Shown here in pieces: positions 1 through 13,264 of a DNA stretch of 64,000 nucleotides. Each line of letters opens with the position of its first letter. Positions within the stretch are counted from its first letter, which is position 1. The stretch comes from Coix lacryma-jobi var. lacryma-jobi (lineage: Eukaryota; Streptophyta; Magnoliopsida; Poales; Poaceae). The stretch is from contig CM019822.1 in the NCBI GenBank assembly GCA_009763385.1, positions 12,882,700-12,946,699 of the forward strand, written 5' to 3'. The notes beneath the pieces were generated by a model that was not told where the DNA came from, did not search any database, and was given only the letters and a program-made list of their open reading frames with translations. A program made the position numbers and the translations under genes.

Positions 1-637
1 CTGACACATAGAAATCTTGCTGGAACCTGGACCAGAACCTCCTATCCATAGATGCATCTCTAATAAACAGATAGGGGTTCTCCTCACGCTGCCTCCTCAT
101 CAAGTTACCCCGCTTTCTATCAGAGTAATCCACGGGATCGCCAAGAAGAGCGAGAGGGATGACGGTCATGACAGCTTCGGCTTCAGGGTGCATGTCAAAG
201 CCTCGGTTGATTAGCATCAACCCTGAAGTCTGAGGGGATCCCGGTCCAACATGAGGATCGATGGAGCGACCCTCACGATCAGGACCAGGCGCTGAGGGCA
301 CTCCACCCACAATGACGTTGTGCAGGCGTCCGGGAGGACCAGCGACAGGAGATGGAGAAGGCTAAGGAGGCAGAGGAGGCGAAGGAGCAGCATGCCCACT
401 GCCACGGGCATGACCGCTCCCGCTCCCCCTTGCGCTATCCACGCTGCGACGGCCCATGTGGCCCGCGGACGAGCGTCCACGGACCTGACGAGAAGAATCA
501 TCCATACTCCCAGACCGAACACGGCGCCCAGGATTGTGACGCGGCGGCGCCCCTTGCACATGACCACCTTGCTCAAAGGCGGCATACTCCTCATCATCAT
601 CACTCGGGGAACGAGCACGAGAGGGCCTTCAGCTCAT
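1..637 (-). pseudogene. Retrotransposon-like ORF of element X (broken, runs off left edge)
   Basis: Read on the minus strand from an ATG at 637, this frame gives a Ser/Arg/Pro-rich N-terminus followed by an acidic run (DDDEEYAAF), a long Arg/Gly/Ser-rich low-complexity stretch, and near the window edge a motif like DRRFWSRFQQDFY. A FW..FQ.DFY motif is one I associate with ORF1/gag-like proteins of grass LTR elements; this is memory, not a search. Two in-frame stops are visible: TGA at codon 3 (a CGA to TGA change would explain it) and TAG near 362-364. The ATG lies directly after a TTTGTCTAG acceptor-like site. The rest of the element lies outside the window. It could be a gag or an accessory ORF; I cannot tell which. 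Confidence 0.4.
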
Positions 638-907
638 CTAGACAAAGATAGCATAGACCAACATGAGACAAAGATGATGGAAAGATCACTTCAACAGATG
701 TAGCAAATAAGACGATCGAAATCGGGGAGGAGAACAGCACGAGAGGAGAACAGATAGCAGTGTGCGGTTTCCTTCAATCCAATCTACCAAATCGCTATGA
801 ACTTGCTAACCATACATCTTAGAAGCATCTTCATACTAGATAGAACAATCCTACCAACGGAATCGACCTAGAACAAAGTACATTGAGAGATCGGGCATGA
901 ACACCCT
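638..907 (-). other. Leader/intron-like sequence of element X, left part
   Basis: No ORF. On the minus strand it is T-rich and ends in an acceptor-like TTTGTCTAG just before the ATG at 637, so it looks like a 5' leader containing an intron. It continues at 38,134 once the nested insertions are removed. The last five bases (903-907, ACCCT) are the target-site duplication of the solo LTR. Confidence 0.45.
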
Positions 908-1205
908 TGTCGGTGTTTCTACCCCGGGGGTATAGCACCAACTAGTAATATGATCGCGTGTTCTCTTCCTAGATGGTGATGCAAGATGACACAAGATTTA
1001 TCCTGGTTCGGGCAAAGAAGGCCCTACGTCTAGCGGGGGAGAGAGGTTTTTGTATTACTTGCACCTAAGTGCTTGTACAGGGGCGGATACAAGCTTTTGG
1101 GAACGTGGACCGGGGTCCGGACTCGTGTGTGTGTGCAGACGTGTGTTTTTCAAGCGTGTGTTCGTATGTCATGAGGACCTGCCGTAGGGAGGCCCCTGGC
1201 GTCCC

Positions 1206-1213
1206 CTTTTATA
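1206..1213 (-). promoter_or_regulatory. TATA box of the solo LTR
   Basis: The minus strand reads TATAAAAG followed by a GC-rich stretch, a normal plant Pol II core promoter position inside an LTR. No start site can be fixed from sequence alone. Confidence 0.45.
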
Positions 1214-3093
1214 GAGCAAGAGGAGGCCAGGGTTACACGAGGGTGTATAGGAGTAGATATGTGTAACACCTAGTTCTGCGGGGAGTAGGAATTTTGTCCT
1301 GTCGGGATCGTTGTAGCCGACGTGGGGTTGCTGTTGACGCGTCCTTGAAGCGTGGCTCCCATCCCGGGCGTGGGCGTGAAGGCGTGGTGACGTGGAGGTC
1401 GTGCAGCGCCCATCCCGGGACGTACGTGACGTGGCAGAGTTTCTCTGGGTCTTGAGGTACCTGTCCTTGCATCTGTTGGTTTGTGCTGTGTCCTCCGGTC
1501 GGCGGGTCGGACTTCATCCGAGGCCTAGCCGTGCGGCCTCGGGCGAGGCGGAGGGCGGAATCGTCCTCCGAGGCCTGCCGTGGAGGGCTCGGAGGATGAG
1601 GTCGTGGGACTGGCAGCCCACGACGTCGGTCGTACTTGATGCACAGGGATTTTGACTTTGGAGGAGAGCCGAATCTTCCGTTGCATTGTAGCGTGTCAGA
1701 TGGTTGTACACCAGAGTGGCGTCGGAGTGGGTACAGTGTAGAACAGTGTCGCCGGGTGTGGCTTTCCACGTCCGGATTCGCCGGTGGTGGGAAAAATATG
1801 TTTTGACACCCGTCCCGTCTCCCCACGCCTCCTGCACGTCCCTGCCCTGTCCTGACAGCAGATGTCAGCGCGTTCCAGGGAGGTGACGTGCTCCTGTTTG
1901 ACTGAACGTGGGCGCAGCAGGTGGTGGCACGGTTTGTCAGAGCTGAGAAGTCGGGAGCTTCATTCCTGCGGAAGGATTTGAAGGGCGGTGGAGAGTTCGC
2001 CCGAGGCCTGACGCGGAGGTGAAGGGTCGAGATGGCGGACTAGAGGGGGGGTGAATAGTCCTTTCTAAAATTTAACGTACCGGCTAACCGAAACAAATGC
2101 GGAATTAACAACTATCGGTCTAGCCAAGACTACACCCCTCTATCTATACTCTCAAGCACCTTATAAAAGATCCTAAACAAAGCAATTAAGGTGTCGGGCT
2201 AGCTAGAGCTCACCTAAACAATTCTAGCTTGCAAGGTTACACAAACCTAAGCAACTAGTACTCAATCAACCGAGGAGCTCCTACACATGCCACTAAGCAA
2301 AAGCACAAAGCCTAAGCTCACTAGCAATGCTCAATAACAAGGCTACACAAGCCAAATTAGAGAGCTCAACTTAGCTACACAAACTAAGCAATGTGACTAG
2401 CAAGACTACAAGTCAACTAGTCACTCACGGGATTAACTTCTATGCTACAAAAGCTAAGAAGGTAACTAGCATGCTACACAAGCTAACTAGTTACAAGAGC
2501 AACTACACTAGCACAAGTATATGAACAAGTAAAACAAGCTAGTGAATGGAGTTTGCAAACCACCGAGAAGATGAACACGAAGATGACACGGTGATTTTTC
2601 TCCCGAGGTTCACTTGGTTGCCACCAAGCTAGTCCCCGTTGTGTCGACCACACACTTTGGTAGTTCGGCGGCTAATAGGCACCACACCTAGCTCGACACT
2701 CGAGCGCCGCAAGAACTCACCCACAAGTGAGGGTAACTCAATGACACGCTCTACTAGAGTTGCTCTTCGCGATCCCGCGGGGCGAGCACAATGCCCCTCA
2801 CAATCCTTCTCCGGAGCCACGCACAATCTTCACGCGGGCTTCACGACAGAGACTCAATCACCAAGCCGTCTAGGAGGTGGCAACCTCCAAGAGTAACAAG
2901 CACCACCGGCTTGCAACACGAACACCTAGTGCCACTCGATGCAATCTCTCAAAGCAACGCACTAGAATCGCTCACTCGCAATAGGTTCGCACACTAGCAA
3001 GCACAATCGAGTTAGAGGGCTCCCAAGCACATCCACACAAGCCACCAAGGCTTTGGAGTGCTCAGCAGCTGGCCCAAAACCGGCCTCCACTCC

Positions 3094-3101
3094 TATTTAT
3101 A
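3094..3101 (-). promoter_or_regulatory. TATA box in 3' LTR of the gag-only Sirevirus
   Basis: The minus strand reads TATAAATA within CTCTATAAATAGG. The same site is kept in the other LTR copy at 20,812-20,819, which supports it as the LTR core promoter. Confidence 0.55.
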
Positions 3102-3156
3102 GAGGGGAGCGACCAACTAGCCGTTTCCCCTTTCCTGCGCCTCGGTCGGTAGTACC

Positions 3157-6100
3157 TGTGGCAGAACCTCCCATTAATGTGGCCCACCTGCACACGTCAT
3201 CATCTCCCCGAGCCCTAATGACTGTGCACATGTACCACATCACTGGAAAGATCTGTCGGGTGTTCTCGAGAGAACCCCGAATTATCCACGAACCACAGGA
3301 TCATCATCATGAAGGGTGGAATAATCACAACATTACAACAGTTGATACAAAATATGTCGGAGTGCGGAAGAAAGATAAATAACTTTACCAAAACCATGAA
3401 TAAGTTACTTTTTACATAAACGTAACTGGTATTGCGGAAGTAGAATAGTATGACGGAACCACACTTAGGTGGAGTACCTAAGTTGGAGAAGAAGAACAAC
3501 CAGATCACGTCAAGCCACTGACATGATCATGATCAACAACACCTATTAGAAACCTGCAAAGGGGTTAACAAACCCTGAGTACAAAAGTACTCAACAAGAC
3601 TTACCGTCTAAAGAAAAGAAGAAGACTCAGGTATGAAGGCTGTAAGGTAAGGCTTTAGCAAAGTCAAAGTATTTTCTTTTGCATAAAAGCTTACTAAAAG
3701 TAAAACCTATTTTCAAGTTTTAACTCAAGTGTGAACTAACCAAAGATTCTCAAACCTTCACATTCTAGAATTCTCATTTCATGACCATCCCATTCTTTAC
3801 TACGGTGCGGGTCGGGGGATTGAGGCTCCATATCCGAGGAAACACGGCGATTCGAATCGATTAACCCAGCTGGGGATTTAGTACCACACGACATATGTAG
3901 AACTTAATCTTGCATATATCAACCATATCTATAGATCCTCCCATACAAGAACGGGTCCGCGCTACCCGAGAGTACAGTACACCTCCAATCCGGGACTTTA
4001 ACCCACGAGGGTACAGGCTACTCCCGCCATCTTTCCACTCCCAGTGCGCGGTTAGCCATTCTCAGGTATCGGAATAGCTATAGATTAGGCTTACCACCGC
4101 ATGTGGGCTGTACTCAAAGGTCTCAATCACAGCAGACCAACAACGATCAGGTCCTATGTTGAGTAACCTTACAACAAGACTCCATTCTTGATGTAAGTTA
4201 CTATCAATATCATGTTGTCTCAAGATTCATTATCCCCATAACATAGGAACCATTTTAAAAGCACCTACTGTAATAAAGTAGTAAAGCATGGCTAAGCATA
4301 CTAAGCATTTTGATAAAACAGGTATCAAGGTTAAGTATTGGAATCATCAAGGTTGATAATGCATCAAATAGGATTCACTCAACTCCTATTCACCTAATGC
4401 ATCATATTATTGAAAGTAAATATAATTGTAAATCCAAGGAAATGGTTAAATGCACCGGGGCTTGCTTGGGAAACAGCGAAGTCCGGAGTCTCAGAAAAAG
4501 AAGAAGAGTCCACACCCTCAGGAGATATCCACTGCGGATCGGATTCTTTCGAAACGGAAGCTACACGTAAAAGTGCATATGCATGAATAATGAGATGCTT
4601 ATGCTATAATCATGGTAAAGATGGAAATTTTCTTAATTATAACCTTTATAGAGTACAACTTTCTATTGCGGTAAAGTTGCAAACCAACAAACCCACTTTA
4701 GCTATTATACATACTAAACAGGTTTTATTATTTTTTCTTAAATATGATAAGCAACAAAAAGGTATTTGTATAAAAGAAAACCATAACCAGGGAGTATATC
4801 ATGTTAACTTCCCATTGGTTGTCATACAACTCCAAAAGTCACACAAATCTTAAAGTGATTAACTAATTTTATTTATTTCATAAGCCATTTAAAATAGCTT
4901 TCTACACATATAGAAATCATACTAGGTCAAACAGGGATGAAATTAAACATGAAGATGTATATCAGTGATATAAACTCTCATGTCAAATTTCATGATTTTT
5001 GGATAACCACAGAAAATTACATAATTCATCAAAGTTGTATTTATTAATTAAAGTATAGATTTAATTGTTATATTAAATTATGCAAAACACAAGTTTTATA
5101 ATTTTTATATTAACACAAACATGCCATCATCAATCATGTCAAATTTCATAATAAACAGAGCTACAGATTAATTATAGCAAAAATAACAAATTGATTACTG
5201 TGCACAGAACCAGAAAAAGAAAAACACTAAATCGTCCCAAACTAGGCTTTCGGCCCAGTCCAGCTCGATCCAGCGCGACGCGAGCGCACGGCGGAGGGTA
5301 CGTGTTTGCTCGAGGCCCGGCTCGAGACGGTTAAACAGTCGTCCGTCCGAGGCCTAGCTCCAGGCTCGGGCGAGACGGAAACCAATCACCCGTCTGAGGC
5401 CTGGCTCGAGGCTCGGGCGAGACGGAAACCAGTCGCTCGTCCGAGGCCTGAGGCTCGGCTCGGCGAGGAGACGAGGGTGCGTGTCTGCTCGAGGCCTAGC
5501 TCGAGGCTCAGCTCGAGGCTCGGGCGAGACAGAACGCTCGTCCGTCCGAGGCCTAGCTCGGGCGAGACACTGAACACGTTCGCCCGAGGCTCGGCTCGCT
5601 CGAGCGAAGCGGTGTGTCCTGACAGCTTTGCAGAAAAGCCCTTTGGCTTAAACGAAACTAACCCGTAGTCCAAGATACTATTCACATGAGTCTTTGACTT
5701 TTCAACTAACACCCTGCAAAAACCTATCTTCACAAACACAGGTCCCCCATCCCCGCCATGGCCGGCGCGCACGGCGACGAACCGAGCACCGGGGCCTTAC
5801 GCCGGCCAACTCCGGCCAAAAGAGACTCGGCTGACGCGAGCATCAACACCAGCGTGTCACCCGCGGCCGATAGAGTCTCTAACCCTAAACGCTACCGCTC
5901 TGGGGAGGTCTGACCACGCACGGCGGCGGACCGAGCCGCGGCGAAGCTGTTCCGGTGAGCCTAGGTCGGTAGCAGAAGAACGGAAGGGCTAGGAAGCTTC
6001 AGTAGCTCACCCTGGTGCTGCCTGGGTAGTTGGTTCGAGCGAAGGATGAACGGAGGGAAGGTGTCCACGGAGCAGTGGCCTTCGGCGGTGAACTTCGGCG

Positions 6101-7564
6101 AAGACGACGCTGTTCCGGTAAAACCTGAGCACCAGACAAGGAACCATCGAGCCGATGAGCTCTTTGGGATCAAGACGAAACACAAACACGAGAAAGAGAG
6201 AGTGGAGAAGTGCTCGGTTGAGCTGACCACGGTGAGGTCGAGCTCGGCGGCGCTTTCTGCTCGGCGGGAAGAAAACCGGCGAGTATGAGCTCTCTGGTGA
6301 AGTAGAGGTGGAGAAGATAGGTCTGGGAGATGCGCAAAGAAATGAAGTACTTATAGACGTGGTGAAAAAGAATGGGAAAAGACCGGAGACGATGAATCTG
6401 GAGGTTTGACCGGATTGTTCCCGTCGGCGCCTTGGTGGCAAACACGGCGACGGCGAGTTCAGAGGTGACGCCACGACGCGAGGGAGAGTGCCAGCAGCAT
6501 GCTTGGCCATGCCACGGACTCGGTCGCGCGCTCCTTTGGGAGAAAACGATACTCCATGCGCTGTCGTTGCCGATCAAAAGATCGGTCTTCAACCGCCATC
6601 AACAGAACCAGGGAGCTTATCTCCCCCCTTCCCTATTCTACCCTTTTCCAAAATTGAAATTACTTTGAATTTTGAATAGAAGCTGAAAATATGTTAAACT
6701 ATCAAATGTTCAGAATTCAAAACTGAACATCTTTTATTTTTGCAATCTATGCAAAATATGTGCAGATTTTGAATTAAAGTTTGAAAAACAAAAGAGGACA
6801 AAAAGGGCAGAAAAGTATTTTCCAAATTATTTTTGAATTCATATGAAAACTTGAAAAACTTAATACATCAAAGTTGTTCCTTATCAAAAATAGAACAACT
6901 TTTCTTTTTGGAGCATAGCCAAATGGTGCTAATTTTTGAAATTACATAAAAGGAGATAAAATTGGTTTTGGAAATTGATTTTCAATTTGAACCCAAATCA
7001 AACTTGTTTTCCAAATTACTTCAGATCTTATTTAGTAACTTGAAAATCTATCTTAATAAAAGTTGTTTCTTTTAATCCTCTCTACAACTTTGATTAAAGG
7101 ACCAAAGTCTAATTCTTTTTAATTTTAAAATCTAGTTTAGGGGTCAAATTCAGGGTTTGAAAGATTCCAAATTTATTTAAACTTTTGTACAGAAACTGTG
7201 AAAACTTTGAATACCAAAGTTGTTTCTCTCAACAAGAGCTACAACTTTGCTTTTGAAATTATTTTGAAATTTGACATACTTTTTGACTTATCAAAAAGGG
7301 GACAAAAAGAGAGATTTAAAAACCAAGGTTCTTCTCACTTCCCCTTTCAAGTGACAGCAAACATCACAAGCAAGCCACACATCTTTCAAACATGGAAGTC
7401 ATCACTCAAAATCATACAGCACTCATGTCAAACATACAAAAGCATCACTTTTATGCCTTAAACATGAAAACATGAAATGCTTTTATGCCACGATGTCAGA
7501 TGATTATGCATACTAAACATATTAATTAGAACTTTAATTACTGCTTAACACCAGGGGTGTTACA
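3157..7564 (-). repeat. 3' LTR of Gypsy A
   Basis: Near-identical to 8,864-13,259. It holds a CpG-rich block of repeated GAGGCTCGGGCGAG words (5,300-5,620), a block of low-complexity AT-rich sequence, and three inverted repeats of the form AAAGTTGT...ACAACTTT (6,870-6,902, 7,059-7,091, 7,215-7,249). ORFs such as 5,306-5,668 and 6,007-6,592 recur in the other LTR with frame changes and are chance ORFs. Confidence 0.88.
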
Positions 7565-8863
7565 GCTCCTTCCCCCTTAAAGAAATCTCGTCCCGAGATT
7601 TAAGAAGCACTTAAAGGTCTGGGGTTGAGTAATGGAAAAGGAAATGTGTCACACTTGTTTACTCACAAGGAGTTCACAAGGCAACTGGGTTGGGGTTCAG
7701 GATTACAACCGAGATTAGAACACGGTTGCAAGTACCAAGGTAAAGATCATTTGAGTGGAGCAAGAAAGATTACCAAGAGTCAAGAGAGAACGTACATTGG
7801 TTGCGGGCTATAATGGATCATGACTGTAGACCTCGATACCTGCGCGCACCCAGCGGAAACCAGTGTGATCCGGACATACGAGAGTCCCTAGGTTCCGACG
7901 CGGCACCGTGGTCACCAATCATGGCACCACAATAGAGCACAACTTCCATAACTCTCATCTCATATTGAGAAAATTATAACCAAAAGCAAGGGTTGGTTAT
8001 AATTACAAGAAAAGTGGTTTTGAACTCCCTTTCGGGCATTCAGAGACGAAAGCACTTTAACGATGGACTAGAAAGAATCATGACTATAGGCCTGGATATT
8101 AGCGAGCACCCGGCAGTAACGCCCTATGGTGGCCGTCCATAGGTGACCCCAAGTTCCCACACTTTTATCCGGTTCACGGATCATGGTCCTTTCAAAGAAC
8201 ACAATTACAGCAACTTTCGACCACCATACGTCGTTTTCACGACAGCAAGCAACTAACACGTGTCAATTCAAGGCATGACACACGTATTCCGGAAGAACCA
8301 AAGATTTACCCTGATTCTAATTTTGTAAGGTAGAGTGTAGGAAAGATATCCAACAGTTCCTAAGGATCAGAACTTATGGAACAAAAGTATCAAGGGTAAC
8401 AGAATCTAGGGACGATCAGCTATCGGGGATCATAGCTGCTTTTAGAATTTTAGCAAAGAAGCACATTTTATCATTATGCATGATATGATATATGCTCGTC
8501 CTATACGACCTCTCATGGACAGGAGCTTTCTATCTCCAACATGTTAGTTAGATATAGGGCTATACTTTACACTTTAGCTTCATTGACTCAAACAGGACGT
8601 TGAAAAGCTCTTTGGTCGCGGTTTGACGGGAAGGTTGATTCTCCACTATCCTTCTGTAGAAGAGTTGGAAACTTCTCAACATCTTTCGTTGGAGTCACTG
8701 GATAGTCTTCACGAAGCCGTCCAGCAAGAAAGAAACTTAGGAAAGGATCATTTTCAACTTGTTACTTTCAAAAACTTTTAGATTAAGAAATCATTTTGAA
8801 GTTTTTCGAAAGTAATGTTGCAACTAGTCTTCCCTTGATGACAATCCTGCTCTGATACCATTC
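7565..8863 (-). other. Internal region of Gypsy A (non-coding)
   Basis: PPT at 7,565-7,580 (minus strand CTTTAAGGGGGAAGGAGC) and PBS at 8,849-8,860. Between them I see no gag or pol motif. Two stretches around 7,812-7,895 and 8,076-8,160 are diverged copies of each other (ATCATGACTGTAGACCT.GATA..., ..GCACCC.GC.G), suggesting an old ~260-bp tandem duplication. Confidence 0.7.
8849..8860 (-). other. Primer binding site of Gypsy A
   Basis: The minus strand reads TGGTATCAGAGC, the exact complement of the 3' end of plant initiator tRNA-Met, starting 3 bases from the 5' LTR end. Confidence 0.8.
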
Positions 8864-11800
8864 TGTGGCAGAACCTCCCATTAATGTGGCCCACCTGCAC
8901 ACGTCATCATCTCCCCGAGCCCTAATGACTGTGCACATGTACCACATCACTGGAAAGATCTGTCGGGTGTTCTCGAGAGAACCCCGAATTATCCACGAAC
9001 CACAGGATCATCATCATGAAGGGTGGAATAATCACAACATTACAACAGTTGATACAAAATATGTCAGAGTGCGGAAGAAAGATAAATAACTTTACCAAAA
9101 CCATGAATAAGTTACTTTTTACATAAACGTAACTGGTATTGCGGAAGTAGAATAGTATGACGGAACCACACTTAGGTGGAGTACCTAAGTTGGAGAAGAA
9201 GAACAACCAGATCACGTCAAGCCCACTGGCATGATCATGATCAACACACTATTAGAAACCTGCAACAGGGGTTAACAAACCCTGAGTACAAAAGTACTCA
9301 ACAAGACTTAACCGTCTAAAGAAAAGAAGAAGACTCAGGTATGAAGGCTGTAAGGTAAGGCTTTAGCAAAGTCAAAGTATTTTCTTTTGCATAAAAGCTT
9401 ACTAAAAGTAAAACCTATTTTCAAGTTTTAACTCAAGTGTGAACTAACCAAAGATTCTCAAACCTTCACATTCTAGAATTCTCATTTCATGACCATCCCA
9501 TTCTTTACTACGGTGCAGGTCGGGGGATTGAGGCTCCATATCCGAGGAAACACGGCGATTCGAATCGATTAACCCAGCTGGGGATTCAGTACCACACGAC
9601 ATATGTAGAACTTAATCTTGCATATATCAACCATATCTATAGATCCTCCCATACAAGAACGGGTCCGCGCTACCCGAGAGTACAGTACACCTCCAATCCG
9701 GGACTTTAACCCACGAGGGTACAGGCTACTCCCGCCATCTTTCCACTCCCAGTGCGCGGTTAGCCATTCTCAGGTATCGGAATAGCTATAGATTAGGCTT
9801 ACCACCGCATGTGGGCTGTACTCAAAGGTCTCAATCACAGCAGGCCAACAGCAATCAGGTCCTATGTTGAGTAACCTTACAACAAGACTCCATTCTTGAT
9901 GTAAGTTACTATCAATATCATGTTGTCTCAAGATTCATTATCCCCATAACATAGGAACCATTTTTAAAAGCACCTACTGTAATAAAGTAGTAAAGCATGG
10001 CTAAGCATACTAAGCATTTTGATAAAACAGGTATCAAGGTTAAGTATTGGAATCATCAAGGTTGGTAATGCATCAAATAGGATTCACTCAACTCCTATTC
10101 ACCTAATGCATCATATTATTGAAGTAAATATAATTGTAAATCCAAGGAAATGGTTAAATGCACCGGGGCTTGCCTTGGGAAACAGCGAAGTCCGGAGTCT
10201 CAGAAAAAGAAGAAGAGTCCACACCCTCAGGAGATATCCACTGCGGATCGGATTCTTTCGAAACGGAAGCTACACGTAAAAGTGCATATGCATGAATAAT
10301 GAGATGCTTATGCTATAATCATGGTAAAGATGGAAATTTTCTTAATTATAACCTTTATAGAGTACAACTTTCTATTGCGGTAAAGTTGCAAACCAACAAA
10401 CCCACTTTAGCTATTATACATACTAAACAGGTTTTATTATTTTCTTTAAATATGATAAGCAACAAAAGGTATTTGTATAAAAGAAAACCATAACCAGGGA
10501 GTATATCATGTTAACTTCCCATTGGTTGTCATACAACTCCAAAAGTCACACAAATCTTAAAGTGATTAACTAATTTTATTTATTTCATAAGCCATTTAAA
10601 ATAGCTTTCTACACATACAGAAATCATACTAGGTCAAACAGGGATGAAATTAAACATGAAGATGTATATCAGTGATATAAACTCTCATGTCAAATTTCAT
10701 GATTTTTGGATAACCACAGAAAATTACTAATCAAAGTTGTATTTATTAATTAAAGTATAGATTTAATTGTTATATTAAATTATGCAAAACACAAGTTTTA
10801 TAATTTTTATATTAACACAAACATGCCATCATCAATCATGTCAAATTTCATAATAAACAGAGCTATAGATTAATTATAGCAAAAATAACAAATTGATTAC
10901 TGTGCATAAAACGAGAAAAAGAAAAACACTAAATCGGCCCAAACTGGGCTTTCGGCCCAGTCCAGCTCGATCCAGCGCGACGCGAGCGCACGGCGGAGGG
11001 TACGTGTTTGCTCGAGGCCCGGCTCGAGACGGTTAAACAGTCGTCCGTCCGAGGCCTAGCTCGAGGCTCGGGCGAGACGGAAACCAATCACCCGTCTGAG
11101 GCCTGGCTCGAGGCTCGGGCGAGACGGAAACCAGTCGCTCGTCCGAGGCCTGAGGCTCGGCTCGGCGAGGAGACGAGGGTGCGTGTCTGCTCGAGGCCTA
11201 GCTCGAGGCTCAGCTCGAGGCTCGGGCGAGACGGAACGCTCGTCCGTCCGAGGCCTAGCTCGGGCGGGACAGTGAACACGTTCGCCCGAGGCTCGGCTCG
11301 AGCGAAGCGGTGTGTCCTGACAGCTTTGCAGAAAAGCCCTTCGGCTTATACGAAACTAACCCGCAGTCCAAGATACTATTCACATGAGTCTTTGACTTTT
11401 CAACTAACACCCTGCAAAAACCTGTGTTCACAAACACCAGGTCCCCGACCATGGCCGGCGCGCACGGCGACGAACCGAGCGCCGGCGGGCCTTACGCCGG
11501 CCAACTCCGGCCAAAAGAGACTCGGCTGACGCGAGCATCAACACCAGCGTGTCACCCGCGGCCGATAGAGTCTCTAACCCTAAACGCTACCGCTCCGGGG
11601 AGGTCTGACCACGCACGGCGGCGGACCGAGCCGCGGTGAAGCTGTTCCGGTGAGCCTAGGTCGGTAGCAGAAGAACGGAAGGGCTAGGAAGCTTCAGTAG
11701 CTCACCCTGGTGCTGCCTGGGTAGTTGGTTCGAGCGAAGGATGAACGGAGGGAAGGTGTCCACGGAGCAGTGGCCTTCGGCGGTGAACTTCGGCGAAGAC

Positions 11801-13259
11801 GACGCTGTTCCGGTAAAACCTGAGCACCAGACAATGAACCATCGAGCCGATGAGCTCTTTGGGATCAAGACGAAACACAAACACGAGAAAGAGAGAGTGG
11901 AGAAGTGCTCGGTTGAGCTGACCACGGTGAGGTCGAGCTCGGCGGCGCTTTCTGCTCGGCGGGAAGAAAACCGGCGAGTATGAGCTCTCTGGTGAAGTAG
12001 AGGTGGAGAAGATAGGTCTGGGAGATGCGCAAAGAAATGAAGTACTTATAGACGCGGTGAAAAAGAATGGGAAAAGACTGGAGACGATGAATCTGGAGGT
12101 TTGACCGGATTGTTCCCGTCGGCGCCTTGGTGGCAAACACGGCGACGGCGAGTTCAGAGGTGACGCCATGACGCGAGGGAGAGTGCCAGCAGCATGCTTG
12201 GCCATGCCACGGACTCGGTCGCGCGATCCTTCGGGAGAAAACGATACTCCATGCGCTGTCGTTGCCGATCAAAAGATCGGTCTTCAACCGCCATCAACAG
12301 AACCAAGGAGCTTATCTCCCCCCTTCCCTATTCTACCCTTTTCCAAAATTGAAATTACTTTGAATTTTTGAATAGAAGCTGAAAATATGTTAAACTATCA
12401 AATGTTCAGAATTCAAAACTGAACATTTTTATTTTTGCAATCTATGCAAAATATGTGCAAATTTTGAATTAAAATTTGAAAAACAAAAGAGGACAAAAGG
12501 GCAGAAAAGTATTTTCCAAATTATTTTTGATTTCATATGAAAACTTGAAAAACTTAATACATCAAAGTTGTTCCTTATCAAAAATAGAACAACTTTTCTT
12601 TTTGGAGCATAGCCAAATTGTGCTAAATTTTGAAATTACATAAAAGGAGATAAAATTGGTTTTGGAAATTGATTTTCAATTTGAACCCAAATCAAACTTG
12701 TTTTCCAAATTACTTCAGATCTTATTTAGTAACTTGAAAATCTATCTTAATAAAAGTTGTTTCTTTTAATCCTCTCTACAACTTTGATTAAAGGACCAAA
12801 GTCTAATTCTTTTTAATTTTTAAAATCTAGTTTAGGGGTCAAATTCAGGGTTTGAAAGATTCCAAATTTATTTAAACTTTTGTACAAAAACTGTGAAAAC
12901 TTTGAATACCAAAGTTGTTCCTCTCAACAAGAGCTACAACTTTGCTTTTGAAATTATTTTGAAATTTGACATACTTTTTGACTTATCAAAAAGGGGACAA
13001 AAAGAGAGATTTAAAAACCAAGGTTCTTCTCACTTCCCCTTTCAAGTGACAGCAAACATCACAAGCAAGCCACACATCTTTCAAACATGGAAGTCATCAC
13101 TCAAAATCATACAGCACTCATGTCAAACATACAAAAGCATCACTTTTATGCCTTAAACATGAAAACATGAAATGCTTTTATGCCACGATGTCAGATGATT
13201 ATGCATACTAAACATATTAATTAGAACTTTAATTACTGCTTAACACCAGGGGTGTTACA
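8864..13259 (-). repeat. 5' LTR of Gypsy A
   Basis: Second copy of the 4.4-kb LTR, with the same CpG-rich block (11,000-11,310) and AAAGTTGT inverted repeats (around 12,565-12,945). High similarity of the two copies suggests a fairly recent insertion relative to its Sirevirus host, whose LTR it interrupts. Confidence 0.88.
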
Positions 13260-13264
13260 GTACC

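Larger units (their letters stand above)
3157..13259 (-). mobile_element. Gypsy A: non-autonomous Tekay/Del-type LTR element
   Basis: TSD GTACC flanks it at 3,152-3,156 and 13,260-13,264. LTRs begin TGTGGCAGAACC and end GGGGTGTTACA: 3,157-7,564 (4,408 bp) and 8,864-13,259 (4,396 bp). The internal part (7,565-8,863) is only 1,299 bp and has no retroviral ORF. Minus-strand order is 5' LTR (8,864-13,259), PBS (8,849-8,860, exact tRNA-iMet complement), internal region, PPT (7,565-7,580), 3' LTR. The sequence next to the PPT (AATCTCGGGACGAGATT) and the LTR tail are close to those of element B, so A looks like a deletion derivative that uses the proteins of a B-like partner. The LTR copies differ by scattered indels and substitutions only. 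Confidence 0.88.

Noticed and set aside
5306..6592. ORFs of 120-167 codons in the left LTR of Gypsy A
   Set aside because: They recur in the other LTR copy with frame changes; LTR sequence, no family motif.
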